NCBI RefSeq assembly: GCF_003963535.1 | Contig: NZ_CP034539.1 | Location: 3,100,001-3,164,000, forward strand | DNA from: Streptomyces cyaneochromogenes | Lineage (GTDB): Bacteria > Actinomycetota > Actinomycetes > Streptomycetales > Streptomycetaceae | Direction of reading: 5' to 3' | Length of the DNA: 64,000 nucleotides | Shown here: one piece after another, positions 54,138 to 63,456 of the stretch | Layout: the number at the start of each line of letters is the position of its first letter | Numbering within the stretch: position 1 is the first letter of the stretch | Translations under genes and position numbers: made by a program | Notes under the pieces: generated by a model | What the model was told of the DNA's origin: nothing | Seen by the model: the letters and a program-made list of their open reading frames with translations, nothing else | Databases searched by the model: none

Positions 54138-56708
54138 GTGCGCACCACGAGAACCGTTCCTGCGAGACCCGTCCTGTTCACCACCCTCGCCCTCACCACG
54201 GCGGGCTCCCTGCTGCTCACCCCCCAGACCGCCGTCGCCGACCCCCCACACCCCCAGCCCCCGCACCGCGAGGCCGCTCTCGACCGGAACGCGGCGCGGA
54301 CGCCCACGAGCGCCGCCCAGCGGGCCCTGGCCACCGCCGAGGCCGGATCCGAGGCGATCTCCGACGACAGCCGCGGCTATCCCCGCCGCCAGGTCCTCAC
54401 CCCCGACCCCGAGAACCCGGCCGACAAGTCGATCAAGCTGGGTCTCACCCCGTACCACGCCGTCGCGCCGAAGCTGAACGCCCTGCAGGCCCTCGGCGAC
54501 CGGGTGAGCGTCGAGGTCGCGGGCCGGTCGGCCGGCGGGCACCGGCTCTACCTCGTCACCGTCACGGCCCCGGAGAGCGCCCGCCAGGCCCGCGCCCAGG
54601 CGCGGATGCGCGAGCTCATCGAGAACGCTCCCGCGCTCGCCGCCAAGTCCCCCGAGATCAGGAAGACCTACAAGGCGCCGGTCTTCGTCAACAACAACAT
54701 CCACGGCAACGAGTGGGAGGGCACCGACGCCTCCCTCAGGGCCATCGAGCGCCTCGCCACCGCCACGGACGGCCGGACGCGCGACCTGCTCGCCCACAGC
54801 CGCCTCTACTTCAACATCACGGCCAACCCGGACGGCCGTATCGCGGGCACGCGCACCAACGCGAACGGCTTCGACATGAACCGGGACTTCGTCACCGCCA
54901 CGCAGCCCGAGGTGCGGGCGATGCGGCGGATCATGGTCGACAAGCAGCCGGCCGTCATGCTCGACCTGCACGGCTACGTCAACGGCACCCTCATCGAGCC
55001 CACCACTCCCCCGCACGGCGAGAACTACGAGTACGACCTGTTCCTGAAGAACACCTACGCCAACGCCCTCGGCATGGAGGCCGCCGTCAACGGCCTCGGC
55101 TACACACCCGGGAAGGACGGCGTCGAGCCCGCGCAGATACCGTTCCGCGACCAGCAGGAGGGCTGGGACGACTGGCCGCCGATCTTCACCCCGCAGTACG
55201 CGGCCTTCCACGGCACGGTCGCCGCGCACACGGTGGAGATCCCGCTGGCGGTGAACAACGAGGAGTACGACACCCTGCCGACCGCCGAGCTGCGCCGCCG
55301 GTCCGCGATCAACGTCGACGTCGCCGGGGCCGCCCTGAGCGCCACCCTCGACTTCGTGCGGGCCAGGCGCGCCTCGCTGGTCGCCGACCAGATCGAGGTC
55401 TTCCGGCGGGGTGCGGCGGGCGCCGCGCAGGTGCCGGTGTCCGAGGAGACCGTCCCGGGCGTCCCCGGCATCGGCCCCGAGGACGTGTACACGACCAACT
55501 TCCCGCGCGCCTACGTCATCCCGGCCGGCACCGGCACCCAGCGCTCGGCGACCGCCGCCGCCCGCCTCGTCGACCATCTCCTCGCCAATGACGTACGGGT
55601 CACCCGCGCGGCCCAGGCCTTCCGGCTCGGCGGGAAGACGTACGCCAAGGGCTCCTACGTCGTCGACATGCGCCAGCCCAAGCGCGGACTCGCGAACGTG
55701 CTCCTCGCGGACGGGCGGGACATCAGCGACAGGGTGTCGGCGATGTACGACATCTCGGGCTGGAGCCTCGGCAGGCTGTGGGGCGCGTCCGTCGCGACCC
55801 TGCCGGGGGTGCCGTACGGCGTGCTGCGCCCCGTCCGTGCGGCGGCTCCCGTCGCGTACGTCGCCCCGCGCGGCGACCTGCGGCTGCGGCTCGACGACCC
55901 GAACGAGATCGCTGCCCTCAACTCCCTGCTCAGGCAAGGGATCTCGGTACGGCGGGCTGCCGACGGCAGTGCGATCGTGCCGGGCTCGGCGCGCCGGCGG
56001 GCCGCACAGGCCGCCCGTACGTACGACGTCGCCTTCCACGCGACGAAGCTCTCCGGCACCACCCCGCTGCACCGCACCCGCGTCGCCGCCGCCGTCACCT
56101 CGGGCGAGCTGTTCGCGCTGCGGGAGATGAACTTCGAGGTCACGCCGGTCTCGACGGGTGTGCTGAACGCCGGGTTCGACTGGTCGTCGGTGGACGCGCT
56201 GTTCGTGTCGAGGGGCCTCGACCACGACGACCTGACCTCCGGCGCCCGTACGGCCCTCGACGCCTTCCTCGACGGACACGGGCTCGTCGGCCGGGGTGCC
56301 ACCGGTGCCGCGCTCGGCTCGGCGACCGGGCTGCTGGCCGCGAAGCCGGTCGAGGGCAACGGGGACGCCAACGGCGTGGTGCGGGTCGTGAACTCCCGTA
56401 GCACCCTGATGTCCGGCGCCCCGGACCACGGCTTCGTGTACGCACCCGTGTGGTTCACGGACCTCGGACCAGAGGTCCGGGTGGAGCAGTCGTACGCGAC
56501 CGGGAACCCGCTCGTCTCCGGGCACTGGCGGGAGTCGGAGGACGGCTCCGGCGGCCCGTCGGACGCGGCGGGACGGGCCTCGGTGATCAGCGGCCCGCAC
56601 GCGGTGCTCTTCGGTACCGAACCACTCTTCCGGGACCACCCGAAGGGGGAATTCGCGCAGGTGGCGCGGGCATTGTTCAGCATGGCACCCGTAAGCGGCT
56701 CAGACTGA
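54138..56708 (+). CDS. secreted M14 family zinc carboxypeptidase
   Basis: An 856-residue exported metallopeptidase. The signal peptide (about 1-35) has TTLALTTAGSLLLTPQTAVA. The M14 domain spans about 100-400: zinc ligands His 189 and Glu 192 in NNIHGNEWEG, with His 278 in LDLHGY; NPDGR at 230 and MNRD at 247 bind substrate; the base Glu 367 is in HTVEIPL. A C-terminal half of some 450 residues forms an additional domain not identified. The GTG start follows GGAGGAGG. It probably cleaves C-terminal residues from extracellular peptides or cell-wall peptides. Confidence 0.9.
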   Translation: MRTTRTVPARPVLFTTLALTTAGSLLLTPQTAVADPPHPQPPHREAALDRNAARTPTSAAQRALATAEAGSEAISDDSRGYPRRQVLTPDPENPADKSIKLGLTPYHAVAPKLNALQALGDRVSVEVAGRSAGGHRLYLVTVTAPESARQARAQARMRELIENAPALAAKSPEIRKTYKAPVFVNNNIHGNEWEGTDASLRAIERLATATDGRTRDLLAHSRLYFNITANPDGRIAGTRTNANGFDMNRDFVTATQPEVRAMRRIMVDKQPAVMLDLHGYVNGTLIEPTTPPHGENYEYDLFLKNTYANALGMEAAVNGLGYTPGKDGVEPAQIPFRDQQEGWDDWPPIFTPQYAAFHGTVAAHTVEIPLAVNNEEYDTLPTAELRRRSAINVDVAGAALSATLDFVRARRASLVADQIEVFRRGAAGAAQVPVSEETVPGVPGIGPEDVYTTNFPRAYVIPAGTGTQRSATAAARLVDHLLANDVRVTRAAQAFRLGGKTYAKGSYVVDMRQPKRGLANVLLADGRDISDRVSAMYDISGWSLGRLWGASVATLPGVPYGVLRPVRAAAPVAYVAPRGDLRLRLDDPNEIAALNSLLRQGISVRRAADGSAIVPGSARRRAAQAARTYDVAFHATKLSGTTPLHRTRVAAAVTSGELFALREMNFEVTPVSTGVLNAGFDWSSVDALFVSRGLDHDDLTSGARTALDAFLDGHGLVGRGATGAALGSATGLLAAKPVEGNGDANGVVRVVNSRSTLMSGAPDHGFVYAPVWFTDLGPEVRVEQSYATGNPLVSGHWRESEDGSGGPSDAAGRASVISGPHAVLFGTEPLFRDHPKGEFAQVARALFSMAPVSGSD

Positions 56709-56717
56709 GGAGAGCGG

Positions 56718-57869
56718 ATGACGCAAGGGATCCACGGCACCGTCGCGGACGGTTTCGAGGCGGTGCGCGAGGAGTTCGCCTCGTTCGTGGCGGGGGAACT
56801 CCCCGACCACGAGGGTCAGTTGTGCGCCTACGTGCACGGCCGCAAGGTCGTCGACCTGTGGACCGGTGACGGCTGCGAGGCCGACTCCCTCTACGGCGTG
56901 TTCTCGTCCACCAAGGGTGCCGCGCACCTCGTGGTCGCGCTCCTCGTGCAGGAGGGCACGCTGGAGCTGGACCGCAAGGTGACGTACTACTGGCCCGAGT
57001 TCGGGGCGGAGGGCAAGGGCGGCCTGACGCTGCGCGACCTGCTCGCGCACCGTGCGGGGCTGGTCGGCATCGACGCCGGGTTCACCGAGGACGAGCTGGC
57101 CGACGACCAGGCCATCGCCGAACGGCTCGCGGACCAGCGGCCGTTCTGGCGCCCCGGCACGGCCTTCGGCTACCACGCGCTCGTCATCGGCGCGCTCACC
57201 GGGGAGGTCGTACGCCGGGCCACGGGCCGCACGCTCCAGGAGGTGTACGAGGAGCGGGTACGGGCGCCGTACGGCCTCGACTTCCACATGGGCCTGCCCG
57301 AGGACCTGGAGCCCCGCTTCCGCTCCGTGCGGCCGATGGCCCCGACACCGGAGCAGCAGGCCGTGCTGGACGCGACGCCGACGGGTCCGCACACACTGGC
57401 GTCGATCGCGTTCAACGCCCATGTGCCGAATCCGGGCGAGCTGGTGGACTACCCCAACTCCCGCGCGGTGCGCGCGAAGGGGCCCGCGTCGGCGGGCGGG
57501 GTCGCGGCGGCGCGCGGGCTGGCCGGCATGTACGCGGCGGCGATCAGCGAGGTGGACGGCCGCCCGCCGCTGCTGAAGCCGGACACCGTCGCCGAAGTCG
57601 GCCAGATCCACTCGACCGGCTACGACCTGGTGGCCCGCGCGCACAGGTCCTTCGGCCTCGGCTTCCAGGCGGTCGCCGACTACCTGTACCCGTTCCTGGG
57701 CGCCGGCACCTTCGGCCACAGCGGAGCAGGCGGCTCCCAGGCCTTCGCCGACCCCCGCAGCGGCCTGGCCTACGGCTACACCCGCCGCCGCTGCGCCTAC
57801 TCGGGAGGAGCGGCACCGGAGAACGAACGGCTGGTGAGGGCGGTACATCGGGCAGCGCTGGCGAGCTGA
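56718..57869 (+). CDS. beta-lactamase-fold esterase (family VIII / EstB-like)
   Basis: A 383-residue cytoplasmic serine hydrolase. FSSTKGAAH holds the catalytic Ser 63 and Lys 66 of the SxxK box. The second box, expected Y-x-N, is FGYHAL, so Tyr is kept and Asn replaced, as in family VIII esterases. The GTFGHSGAGGSQAF box takes the place of KTG. It begins 9 bp after the M14 gene, so the pair probably forms one transcription unit. It lacks a signal peptide; the substrate is likely a small ester. Confidence 0.88.
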   Translation: MTQGIHGTVADGFEAVREEFASFVAGELPDHEGQLCAYVHGRKVVDLWTGDGCEADSLYGVFSSTKGAAHLVVALLVQEGTLELDRKVTYYWPEFGAEGKGGLTLRDLLAHRAGLVGIDAGFTEDELADDQAIAERLADQRPFWRPGTAFGYHALVIGALTGEVVRRATGRTLQEVYEERVRAPYGLDFHMGLPEDLEPRFRSVRPMAPTPEQQAVLDATPTGPHTLASIAFNAHVPNPGELVDYPNSRAVRAKGPASAGGVAAARGLAGMYAAAISEVDGRPPLLKPDTVAEVGQIHSTGYDLVARAHRSFGLGFQAVADYLYPFLGAGTFGHSGAGGSQAFADPRSGLAYGYTRRRCAYSGGAAPENERLVRAVHRAALAS

Positions 57870-57970
57870 ACACAGTGCAGGCCCGGGGCCCGGGCTGCGG
57901 GTGAACAAGAGCCGAGAGCAAGTGCCCACCAACCTCGCTGGTCCGACGACACCGGCCGTGAGGGAGCCGT

Positions 57971-58077
57971 AGGGGCGCGCCGGTGTCGAGAGGGCTGGGG
58001 GTCCCCCCTCTGGGGGAGCGCGGAGGCGCGAAGCGCTGAGCACGATCGCCCTCTCGACACCGGCACAGGGCGCCCCG
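57971..58077. repeat. 107-bp long inverted repeat with loop insert
   Basis: The inner arms gccggtgtcgagagggc (57,979-57,995) and their exact complement (58,048-58,064) are extended by aggggcgc...gcgcccc pairs outward. The centre carries a small hairpin (ctgggggtcccccctctggg). It lies past the esterase gene and has no ORF. It may form a stable RNA structure; it differs from repeat units A-C. Confidence 0.7.
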
Positions 58078-58098
58078 TAGGCGACCGAGCCATCAAGG

Positions 58099-58137
58099 GC
58101 AGAGGCCGCACCCCACGTCCAGGGGTGCGGCCTCTGC
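58099..58137. terminator. bidirectional terminator upstream of Ohr gene end
   Basis: Perfect 16-bp arms (gcagaggccgcacccc and its complement) with a 7-nt loop (acgtcca) lie between the two convergent genes. Confidence 0.85.
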
Positions 58138-58155
58138 TGTGTGCAACGAGCGGTG

Positions 58156-58575
58156 TCAGATCAGCGTCACGCTGATATTGCCGCGCGTCGCCTTCGAGTA
58201 CGGGCAGACCTGGTGGGCCTTCTCAAGAAGATCCCGTGCGGTCTGCGCGTCCACGTTCGGGATCTCCGCGGAGATCTCGACGATGATCCCGAACCCGTCG
58301 TCGTTCTTGCCGATGCCGACCTTCGCGGTCACCGTCGAGCCGGAGATGTCGGCCTTTTCCTGACGGGCGACGACGCCCAGGGCGCCCTGGAAGCAGGCGC
58401 TGTAGCCGGCGGCGAACAGCTGCTCGGGGTTGGTGCCGGCGCCGCTGCCGCCCATTTCCTTGGGCGGGTTCACCACGACGTCGAGCTTGCCGTCGTCGGT
58501 GGCGACCCGGCCGTCGCGGCCGTTGTCCGCGGTGGCGACTGCGGTGTAGAGGACGTCGGTCTGCTGGATGGACAT
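58156..58575 (-). CDS. ohr: organic hydroperoxide resistance protein (Ohr/OsmC family)
   Basis: A 139-residue thiol peroxidase that reduces organic hydroperoxides. The reactive cysteine is in AAGYSACFQGALG and the resolving one in AHQVCPYSKATRGN, both at family positions. The ATG follows GGAGGAG closely. It is preceded by the MDR gene on the same strand; Ohr is usually controlled by a MarR-type OhrR and a MarR gene is nearby (not adjacent). Confidence 0.92.
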   Translation of the reverse strand: MSIQQTDVLYTAVATADNGRDGRVATDDGKLDVVVNPPKEMGGSGAGTNPEQLFAAGYSACFQGALGVVARQEKADISGSTVTAKVGIGKNDDGFGIIVEISAEIPNVDAQTARDLLEKAHQVCPYSKATRGNISVTLI

Positions 58576-58693
58576 GCGGTGTCTTCTCCTCCTCGTTCCG
58601 CCGCGACTCGCGCCCACGATCGACGACGGTTTCGGAAAGAAGTTACCGCATACCGGAAAGCCGTAGAAGACGACCGATGATGTCAGAGCCGCG

Positions 58694-59692
58694 TCAGAGC
58701 TTGACGATCATCTTCCCGGTGTTGTCACCGCGCAGAACCCCGAGGAACGCCTCCAGGTTGTTCTCGATGCCCTCGACGACCGTCTCGCGGTACTTGAGCT
58801 GCCCCGAGGCGACCCACGGGCCGACTTCCTGGACGAACTGGGGCTGCAGGTCGTAGTGGTCGCCGACCAGGAGGCCCTCGATGCGGCCGCGGGTCGCGAT
58901 GAGGCGGGCGAGATTCCTCGGGCCGGGGGCGGGCTCGGTGTTGTTGTAGACCGAGATCATGCCGCAGACGGCGATCCGGCCGTGGAGATTGAGCTGCCCT
59001 ACGGCGGCCTCGAGGTGGTCGCCGCCGACGTTGTCGAAGTAGACGTCGACGCCGTCAGGGGCGGCCTCGCGCAGCTGCTCACTCACCGACCCGTTCTTGT
59101 AGTTGAACGCGGCGTCGAATCCGTACTCCTCCACCAGGAGCTTGACCTTCTCGTCGGACCCGGCGGAGCCGATGACCCGGGAGGCACCCTTGAGCTTGGC
59201 GATCTGGCCGACCTGACTGCCCACGGCACCCGCGGCGCCGGAGACGAAGACGGAGTCGCCCTCCTTGAAGGACGCGGTACGCAGGAGGCCGGCGTAGGCG
59301 GTGAGGCCGGTCATGCCGAGGACGCCGAGGTACGTGGAGAGCGGCGCCGCCTTCGGGTCCACCTTCACGGCGGTCTTGGCGTCCACCGCGGCGAACTCGC
59401 GCCAGCCGAAGAAGTGCAGGACGTGGTCGCCGACGGCGATGCCCTCGGCGTTGGACTCGATGACCTCACCCACGGCGCCGCCCTGCATGACCTTGCCGAG
59501 CTCGAAGGGGGCGACGTAGGACTTGGCGTCCGACATGCGGCCGCGCATGTACGGGTCGACGGAGAGGTACTTGTTCCGGACGAGCACCTGGCCCTCGCCG
59601 GGCGTCGGCATCTCGGCCTCGACCAGGGCGAAGTCCTCGTCCTTGGGCCAGCCGACGGGGCGGGAGAGGAGGTGCCATTCGCGGTTGCTCAT
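58694..59692 (-). CDS. NADP-dependent oxidoreductase, zinc-free MDR family (CurA/PTGR-like)
   Basis: A 332-residue medium-chain reductase. The cofactor fold shows VFVSGAAGAVGSQVGQIAKL (GAAGAVG in place of GxGxxG) and RVIGSAGSDEKVKLL; VYFDNVGGDHLEAAVGQLNL follows. There are no zinc ligands. Relatives reduce double bonds of curcumin or of enals such as 4-hydroxynonenal. Divergent from a MarR gene that probably controls it. The ATG for MSNREWHLLSRP was chosen as the family start. Confidence 0.9.
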   Translation of the reverse strand: MSNREWHLLSRPVGWPKDEDFALVEAEMPTPGEGQVLVRNKYLSVDPYMRGRMSDAKSYVAPFELGKVMQGGAVGEVIESNAEGIAVGDHVLHFFGWREFAAVDAKTAVKVDPKAAPLSTYLGVLGMTGLTAYAGLLRTASFKEGDSVFVSGAAGAVGSQVGQIAKLKGASRVIGSAGSDEKVKLLVEEYGFDAAFNYKNGSVSEQLREAAPDGVDVYFDNVGGDHLEAAVGQLNLHGRIAVCGMISVYNNTEPAPGPRNLARLIATRGRIEGLLVGDHYDLQPQFVQEVGPWVASGQLKYRETVVEGIENNLEAFLGVLRGDNTGKMIVKL

Positions 59693-59737
59693 GGGGGGTG
59701 CGCCTTTCCGGTTCACGCTTCGCGGCGTGGTTTTTAC

Positions 59738-59775
59738 TTCAGTACCTGAAACAACCATGCTCCTGAATATTTCAG
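59738..59775. promoter_or_regulatory. two inverted TTCAG/CTGAA sites, candidate MarR operators
   Basis: The divergent gap between the MDR and MarR genes holds TTCAG-tac-CTGAA (59,738-59,750) and CTGAA-tat-TTCAG (59,763-59,775). The two 13-bp dyads share the same 5-bp arms in opposite arrangement, in AT-rich DNA, with centre-to-centre spacing of 25 bp. They should bind the MarR protein. Confidence 0.6.
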
Positions 59776-59805
59776 AATGTCAAGTAACGGGGTTACCCTG
59801 AGAGC

Positions 59806-60258
59806 ATGGCCACTCCAGAGAAGACCCACCGCCCCGACGAGCTGACCCTCGAAGTCGTCGACCTCATCGGCGCGGTCGTGGCCCGCTACCACGAGGAGTA
59901 CGACGAGGCCGCCGCCGAGCACGCCCTGACCGGCGCGCAGGCGCGGCTGCTGAGCCTGCTGTCGCTGGAGCCGCTGCCGATGCGGAAGCTGGCGCAGAAG
60001 CTGCGGTGCGAGCCGTCGAACGTGACCGGGATCGTGGACCGGCTGGAGTCCCGGGGCCTGGTGGAGCGCCGCCCGGACCCGGCGGACCGGCGGGTGAAGC
60101 TCGCCGCGGCCACCCAGGAGGGCCGCCGGGTGGCGCGCAGTCTGCGTGATTCCCTGCGCTTCGCCAGGGAGCCCCTCGCCGGGCTCTCCGAGGCGGAGCG
60201 GCAGGCGTTGCGGGATCTGCTGCGGCGGATGCTGGGTGTGGACGCGGGTCCTGTCTGA
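59806..60258 (+). CDS. MarR family transcriptional regulator
   Basis: A 150-residue winged-helix dimer. LTGAQARLLSLLSLEPLPMR, LAQKLRCEPSNVTGIVDRLE and the wing VERRPDPADRRVKL give a clear MarR signature. A single cysteine (Cys in LRCEPS) may sense oxidants or electrophiles. It is divergent from the MDR oxidoreductase across 113 bp with two dyads, so it probably represses that gene and itself. Confidence 0.92.
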   Translation: MATPEKTHRPDELTLEVVDLIGAVVARYHEEYDEAAAEHALTGAQARLLSLLSLEPLPMRKLAQKLRCEPSNVTGIVDRLESRGLVERRPDPADRRVKLAAATQEGRRVARSLRDSLRFAREPLAGLSEAERQALRDLLRRMLGVDAGPV

Positions 60259-60417
60259 CACAGGCTCCCCAGGGGCTGAAGCGTCACTTGCGGGCTTCCT
60301 GGTCCGAGGCGAGGATCGGAGCGTGGGTGTGCAGTGTTCACCCCGGGGCGGTGTCGATGTGCGGCTACCGCCGCGCGGCCCCGGGACCCCCACTCTCGGG
60401 CATCCATGAGGTCTGTG

Positions 60418-63123
60418 ATGGGCGTGATGTCGCACTCCGTAGGAGGAGAGGGCCACCGCGATCCCAGCATGACGGCGGTGGCTCCGAACGGCGATCCGGT
60501 GCTCGCCGCACGGCTCACCGTGCCGGCCGTCCCTGGGACCTTCGTGCGCAGACAACGGCTCGTCGAGCAGCTGATCGAGGGCGCACGCACTCCGCTGACG
60601 CTGGTCAACGGCCCCGCGGGGGCGGGCAAGACGCTGCTGGTGGCCGACTGGATCGCGGCCTGTGAGCCGGGGGACGTCGCCTGGCTGACCGTGGAGCCGG
60701 AGGACAGCGCGCCCGGCGTCTTCTGGGCGTACGTCCTGCACGCCTTCCGGCACCACGGGATCGCCCTGCCCGAGTCCATCGGCAGCCCGGCCCGCCCCGG
60801 CGAGGTGGACCACTCGCTGCTGGCCCGGCTCGCGGCCTGGCTGAACGGGCGGGACTCCCGCGTGGTCCTCGTCCTGGACGAGTTCGACCGGGTGGCCGGC
60901 TGCGCCGAGGTGGCCGACGGGCTCCAGTTCGTGCTGCGGCACGCCGGTGCGGGACTGCGCCTGGTGGTCATCAGCCGTACGGAGCCGCTGCTGCCGCTGT
61001 ACCGCTACCGGGCCGCCGGTGAACTCGTCGACATCCGCGCCGACGACCTGGCCTTCCGCGCCGAGGAGACGGCCGCCCTGGTCGACCGGCACGGGCTGCC
61101 GCTGTCCGCCGAGGCCGCGCGGGTGCTGACCGAACGCACCGGGGGCTGGGCGGCGGGGCTGCGGCTGTGCACCCTGGCCGCGCAGCGGGCCGGTGACCCC
61201 GAGAGCTTCCTGAAGGAGTTCGAGCCCGGGCACAGCACGGTGGCCGACTTCCTGCTGGGCGAGGTGCTGCGCGCCCACCCCGCCGAGACTCAGGACCTGC
61301 TGCTGCGCACCAGCATCCTGGAGGAGACCCACCCCGATCTGGCCAACGCCCTCACCGGGCGGGACGACGCGGAGCCGATCCTGGAGGAGCTGCAGCGGGC
61401 GAACGCGTTCGTCGAGCCCATCGGGCACTCGTGGTACCGGCTGCACCCGCTCTTCGCCGAGATCCTGCGCGTGCACCTGGGCGTGCGCCACCCGGGCCTG
61501 GAGCCCGAGCTGCACCGCACGGCCGCCAGGTGGCTGATCCGGGCGGGTCTGCTCGACGAGGCCCTGCCGCACGCGGCGGACGCGGGTGACTGGGAGCTGG
61601 CCGCCGCCGAGTTCATCGACCGCCTCGCGATCGGCCGGCTGCTGACGGGGCTGGCCGCCGAGCGGCTGGACGGCCTGTTCGCCAGGATGGCGCCGGAGGT
61701 GTCCGGGCCCGCCCCCGACCTGGTGCGCGCGGCGCGCGAGCTGGCCCACCACGACGTCGACCGGGGGGTGGCCTATCTGCGGCGGGCTGAGGAGAACCTG
61801 CCGGGCGGGGACGGCGGCGACGCGGCGGCGGTGCGGTTGAGCTGTGCGGTGCTGCGGGTGCTGGCCGCCCGGGTGGCGGGCTCGGCGGACATGGCCGAGT
61901 CGGCGGCGCGGGCCGTCGCGCAGGAGGAGCGCTCGCTGCCCGCCGACCGGCTGGAGCAGTCTCCGGAGCTGACGGCCCTCATGCTCACCGACCTCGGCTC
62001 GGCCCAACTGTGGGCGGGCCGCTTCGATGCCGCCCGCTCGACGCTGTCCGACGCCGTCCGGGCCGCCCAGGGTCCCGCGACGGCCCTCCCCCGGCACGAG
62101 GCGCTGAGCCGGCTCGCGCTGATCGACTTCCTGGACGGCCGCCCCGGCCGGGCCGAGTCGCACGCCCGGGACGCGATCGCCGAGGCGGAGCACTCGGGGC
62201 TGCCGGTGTCCGACCGGACCGGGGTGGCCCAGCTGGTGCTGGCCGCCGTGGCGATCGACCGGGACGACCTGACGGCCGCGAGGGACCATCTCGACCGGGC
62301 GGCGGCCACCTCCGCCGCCTCCCGCGATCCGATCGTGGCCGTGGAGCTGGCGATCCTGCGGTCCCGGCTGCTCTCCGCGCGAGGGGACTCCCGGGCGGCG
62401 CTGCGGGCCCTCGACGACATGGCGCGCCGGCCTCTGGTCTCCGCGGAGCCCTCCCCATGGGTGAGCGACCGCATCGCCATGGCCATGGCCGCGGCGCTGC
62501 TGGCCGACGGCGATCCGCGGGCCGCGGTGAAGGTCTTCGAGGAGCAGCCGGCGCACGGCCCGGAGAGCCTGGTGGCCGAGGCGCGGGCGCGGGCTGCCGC
62601 GGGTGAGAGCGAAGAGGCGCTGCGGATCCTCGACGCCCTCCCCGACCACAGCAGCCGGGGACCGGTCATCGACATGTGGGTCCTGCTGACCCGCGCACAG
62701 GCAGTCGACGCGCTCGGCGACTCCGCCGCCGCCGAGAGCCTCCTGCTCAAGGCCCTCGCGGCCGCCCGCCCGCATCACCTGCGACGGCCGTTCCTGGAGG
62801 CGGGGCCGTGGGTCAGACGGCTGCTGCTGCACCGGCCCGTGCTCGCCCGGGAGCACGCCTGGCTGACCGGCGCCCTCTCGCGGCCGCCTCTCGACGCGCG
62901 ACCGTGGGAGGACTCGCCGAGCCCTCGCCCGGAGCCGCTCAGCGCGCGGGAGCGGGACGTCCTGGAGCGGCTGGCCCAGCTCATGTCCACCGAGGAGATC
63001 GCCGCCGATCTGCATCTGTCGGTCAACACGGTGAAGACCCACCTCAAGAGCATCTACCGCAAGCTCGCCGCCACCCGGCGCGGCGAGGCGGTCCGCCGGG
63101 CCCGCGAACTCGGGCTGCTCTGA
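60418..63123 (+). CDS. LuxR family STAND-type transcriptional regulator (MalT-like)
   Basis: A protein of about 901 residues. The P-loop is GPAGAGKT (65-72) and the Walker B strand is VVLVLDEFDRV, with the STAND-type RTEPLLPLYRYR and RTGGWAAGLRL motifs. A TPR-like helical middle spans about 400-820. The C-terminal LuxR helix-turn-helix is LSARERDVLERLAQLMSTEE followed by VNTVKTHLKSIYRKL. Such regulators bind a small effector and ATP before activating genes. The start is uncertain: an ATG preceded by ATGAGGT is preferred, with others 12 bp upstream and 9 or 51 bp downstream. Confidence 0.88.
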   Translation: MGVMSHSVGGEGHRDPSMTAVAPNGDPVLAARLTVPAVPGTFVRRQRLVEQLIEGARTPLTLVNGPAGAGKTLLVADWIAACEPGDVAWLTVEPEDSAPGVFWAYVLHAFRHHGIALPESIGSPARPGEVDHSLLARLAAWLNGRDSRVVLVLDEFDRVAGCAEVADGLQFVLRHAGAGLRLVVISRTEPLLPLYRYRAAGELVDIRADDLAFRAEETAALVDRHGLPLSAEAARVLTERTGGWAAGLRLCTLAAQRAGDPESFLKEFEPGHSTVADFLLGEVLRAHPAETQDLLLRTSILEETHPDLANALTGRDDAEPILEELQRANAFVEPIGHSWYRLHPLFAEILRVHLGVRHPGLEPELHRTAARWLIRAGLLDEALPHAADAGDWELAAAEFIDRLAIGRLLTGLAAERLDGLFARMAPEVSGPAPDLVRAARELAHHDVDRGVAYLRRAEENLPGGDGGDAAAVRLSCAVLRVLAARVAGSADMAESAARAVAQEERSLPADRLEQSPELTALMLTDLGSAQLWAGRFDAARSTLSDAVRAAQGPATALPRHEALSRLALIDFLDGRPGRAESHARDAIAEAEHSGLPVSDRTGVAQLVLAAVAIDRDDLTAARDHLDRAAATSAASRDPIVAVELAILRSRLLSARGDSRAALRALDDMARRPLVSAEPSPWVSDRIAMAMAAALLADGDPRAAVKVFEEQPAHGPESLVAEARARAAAGESEEALRILDALPDHSSRGPVIDMWVLLTRAQAVDALGDSAAAESLLLKALAAARPHHLRRPFLEAGPWVRRLLLHRPVLAREHAWLTGALSRPPLDARPWEDSPSPRPEPLSARERDVLERLAQLMSTEEIAADLHLSVNTVKTHLKSIYRKLAATRRGEAVRRARELGLL

Positions 63124-63225
63124 GCCGCGTCCGCGCTGACCTGGGCTCGCAACCCGCCGGCGGAACCGGGGCTGTCACCTCGCGAGGGTGATGCCACCGG
63201 TCCCCCGGCCCCGCAGCATGGGGAC

Positions 63226-63423
63226 ATGCTCTACGAGATCCGCATCGACGGGCAGATGTCGAACGAGCTGACCACGGCGTTCCCCGAGTTGGACAGCTTC
63301 GTCGTCCCTCGTCAGACCCTGCTGTACGGCCAGGTCAACGACGAGGCGCATCTGTACGGCCTGTTGATTCGGTTCCAGTCCCTGGGCCTGCATGTGGTGG
63401 AGTTCCGTCAGCTTCCGGAGTGA
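63226..63423 (+). CDS. small conserved hypothetical protein
   Basis: A 65-residue protein, MLYEIRIDGQMSNELTTAFP onward, with a beta-alpha-beta pattern that recalls small ferredoxin-like domains. The end FQSLGLHVVEFRQLPE is well formed. Proteins of this type occur in Streptomyces near such LuxR regulators. Function unknown. Its small size and good codon use support a real gene. Confidence 0.7.
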   Translation: MLYEIRIDGQMSNELTTAFPELDSFVVPRQTLLYGQVNDEAHLYGLLIRFQSLGLHVVEFRQLPE

Positions 63424-63456
63424 CGCTCGCCGCAGTGACGCTCGCCGGAGTGACGC

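Noticed and set aside
59734..63042. An 1,102-codon minus-strand frame opposite the MarR and LuxR genes
   Set aside because: It is antisense to two well-supported genes and contains only low-complexity Arg/Gly/Gln text.
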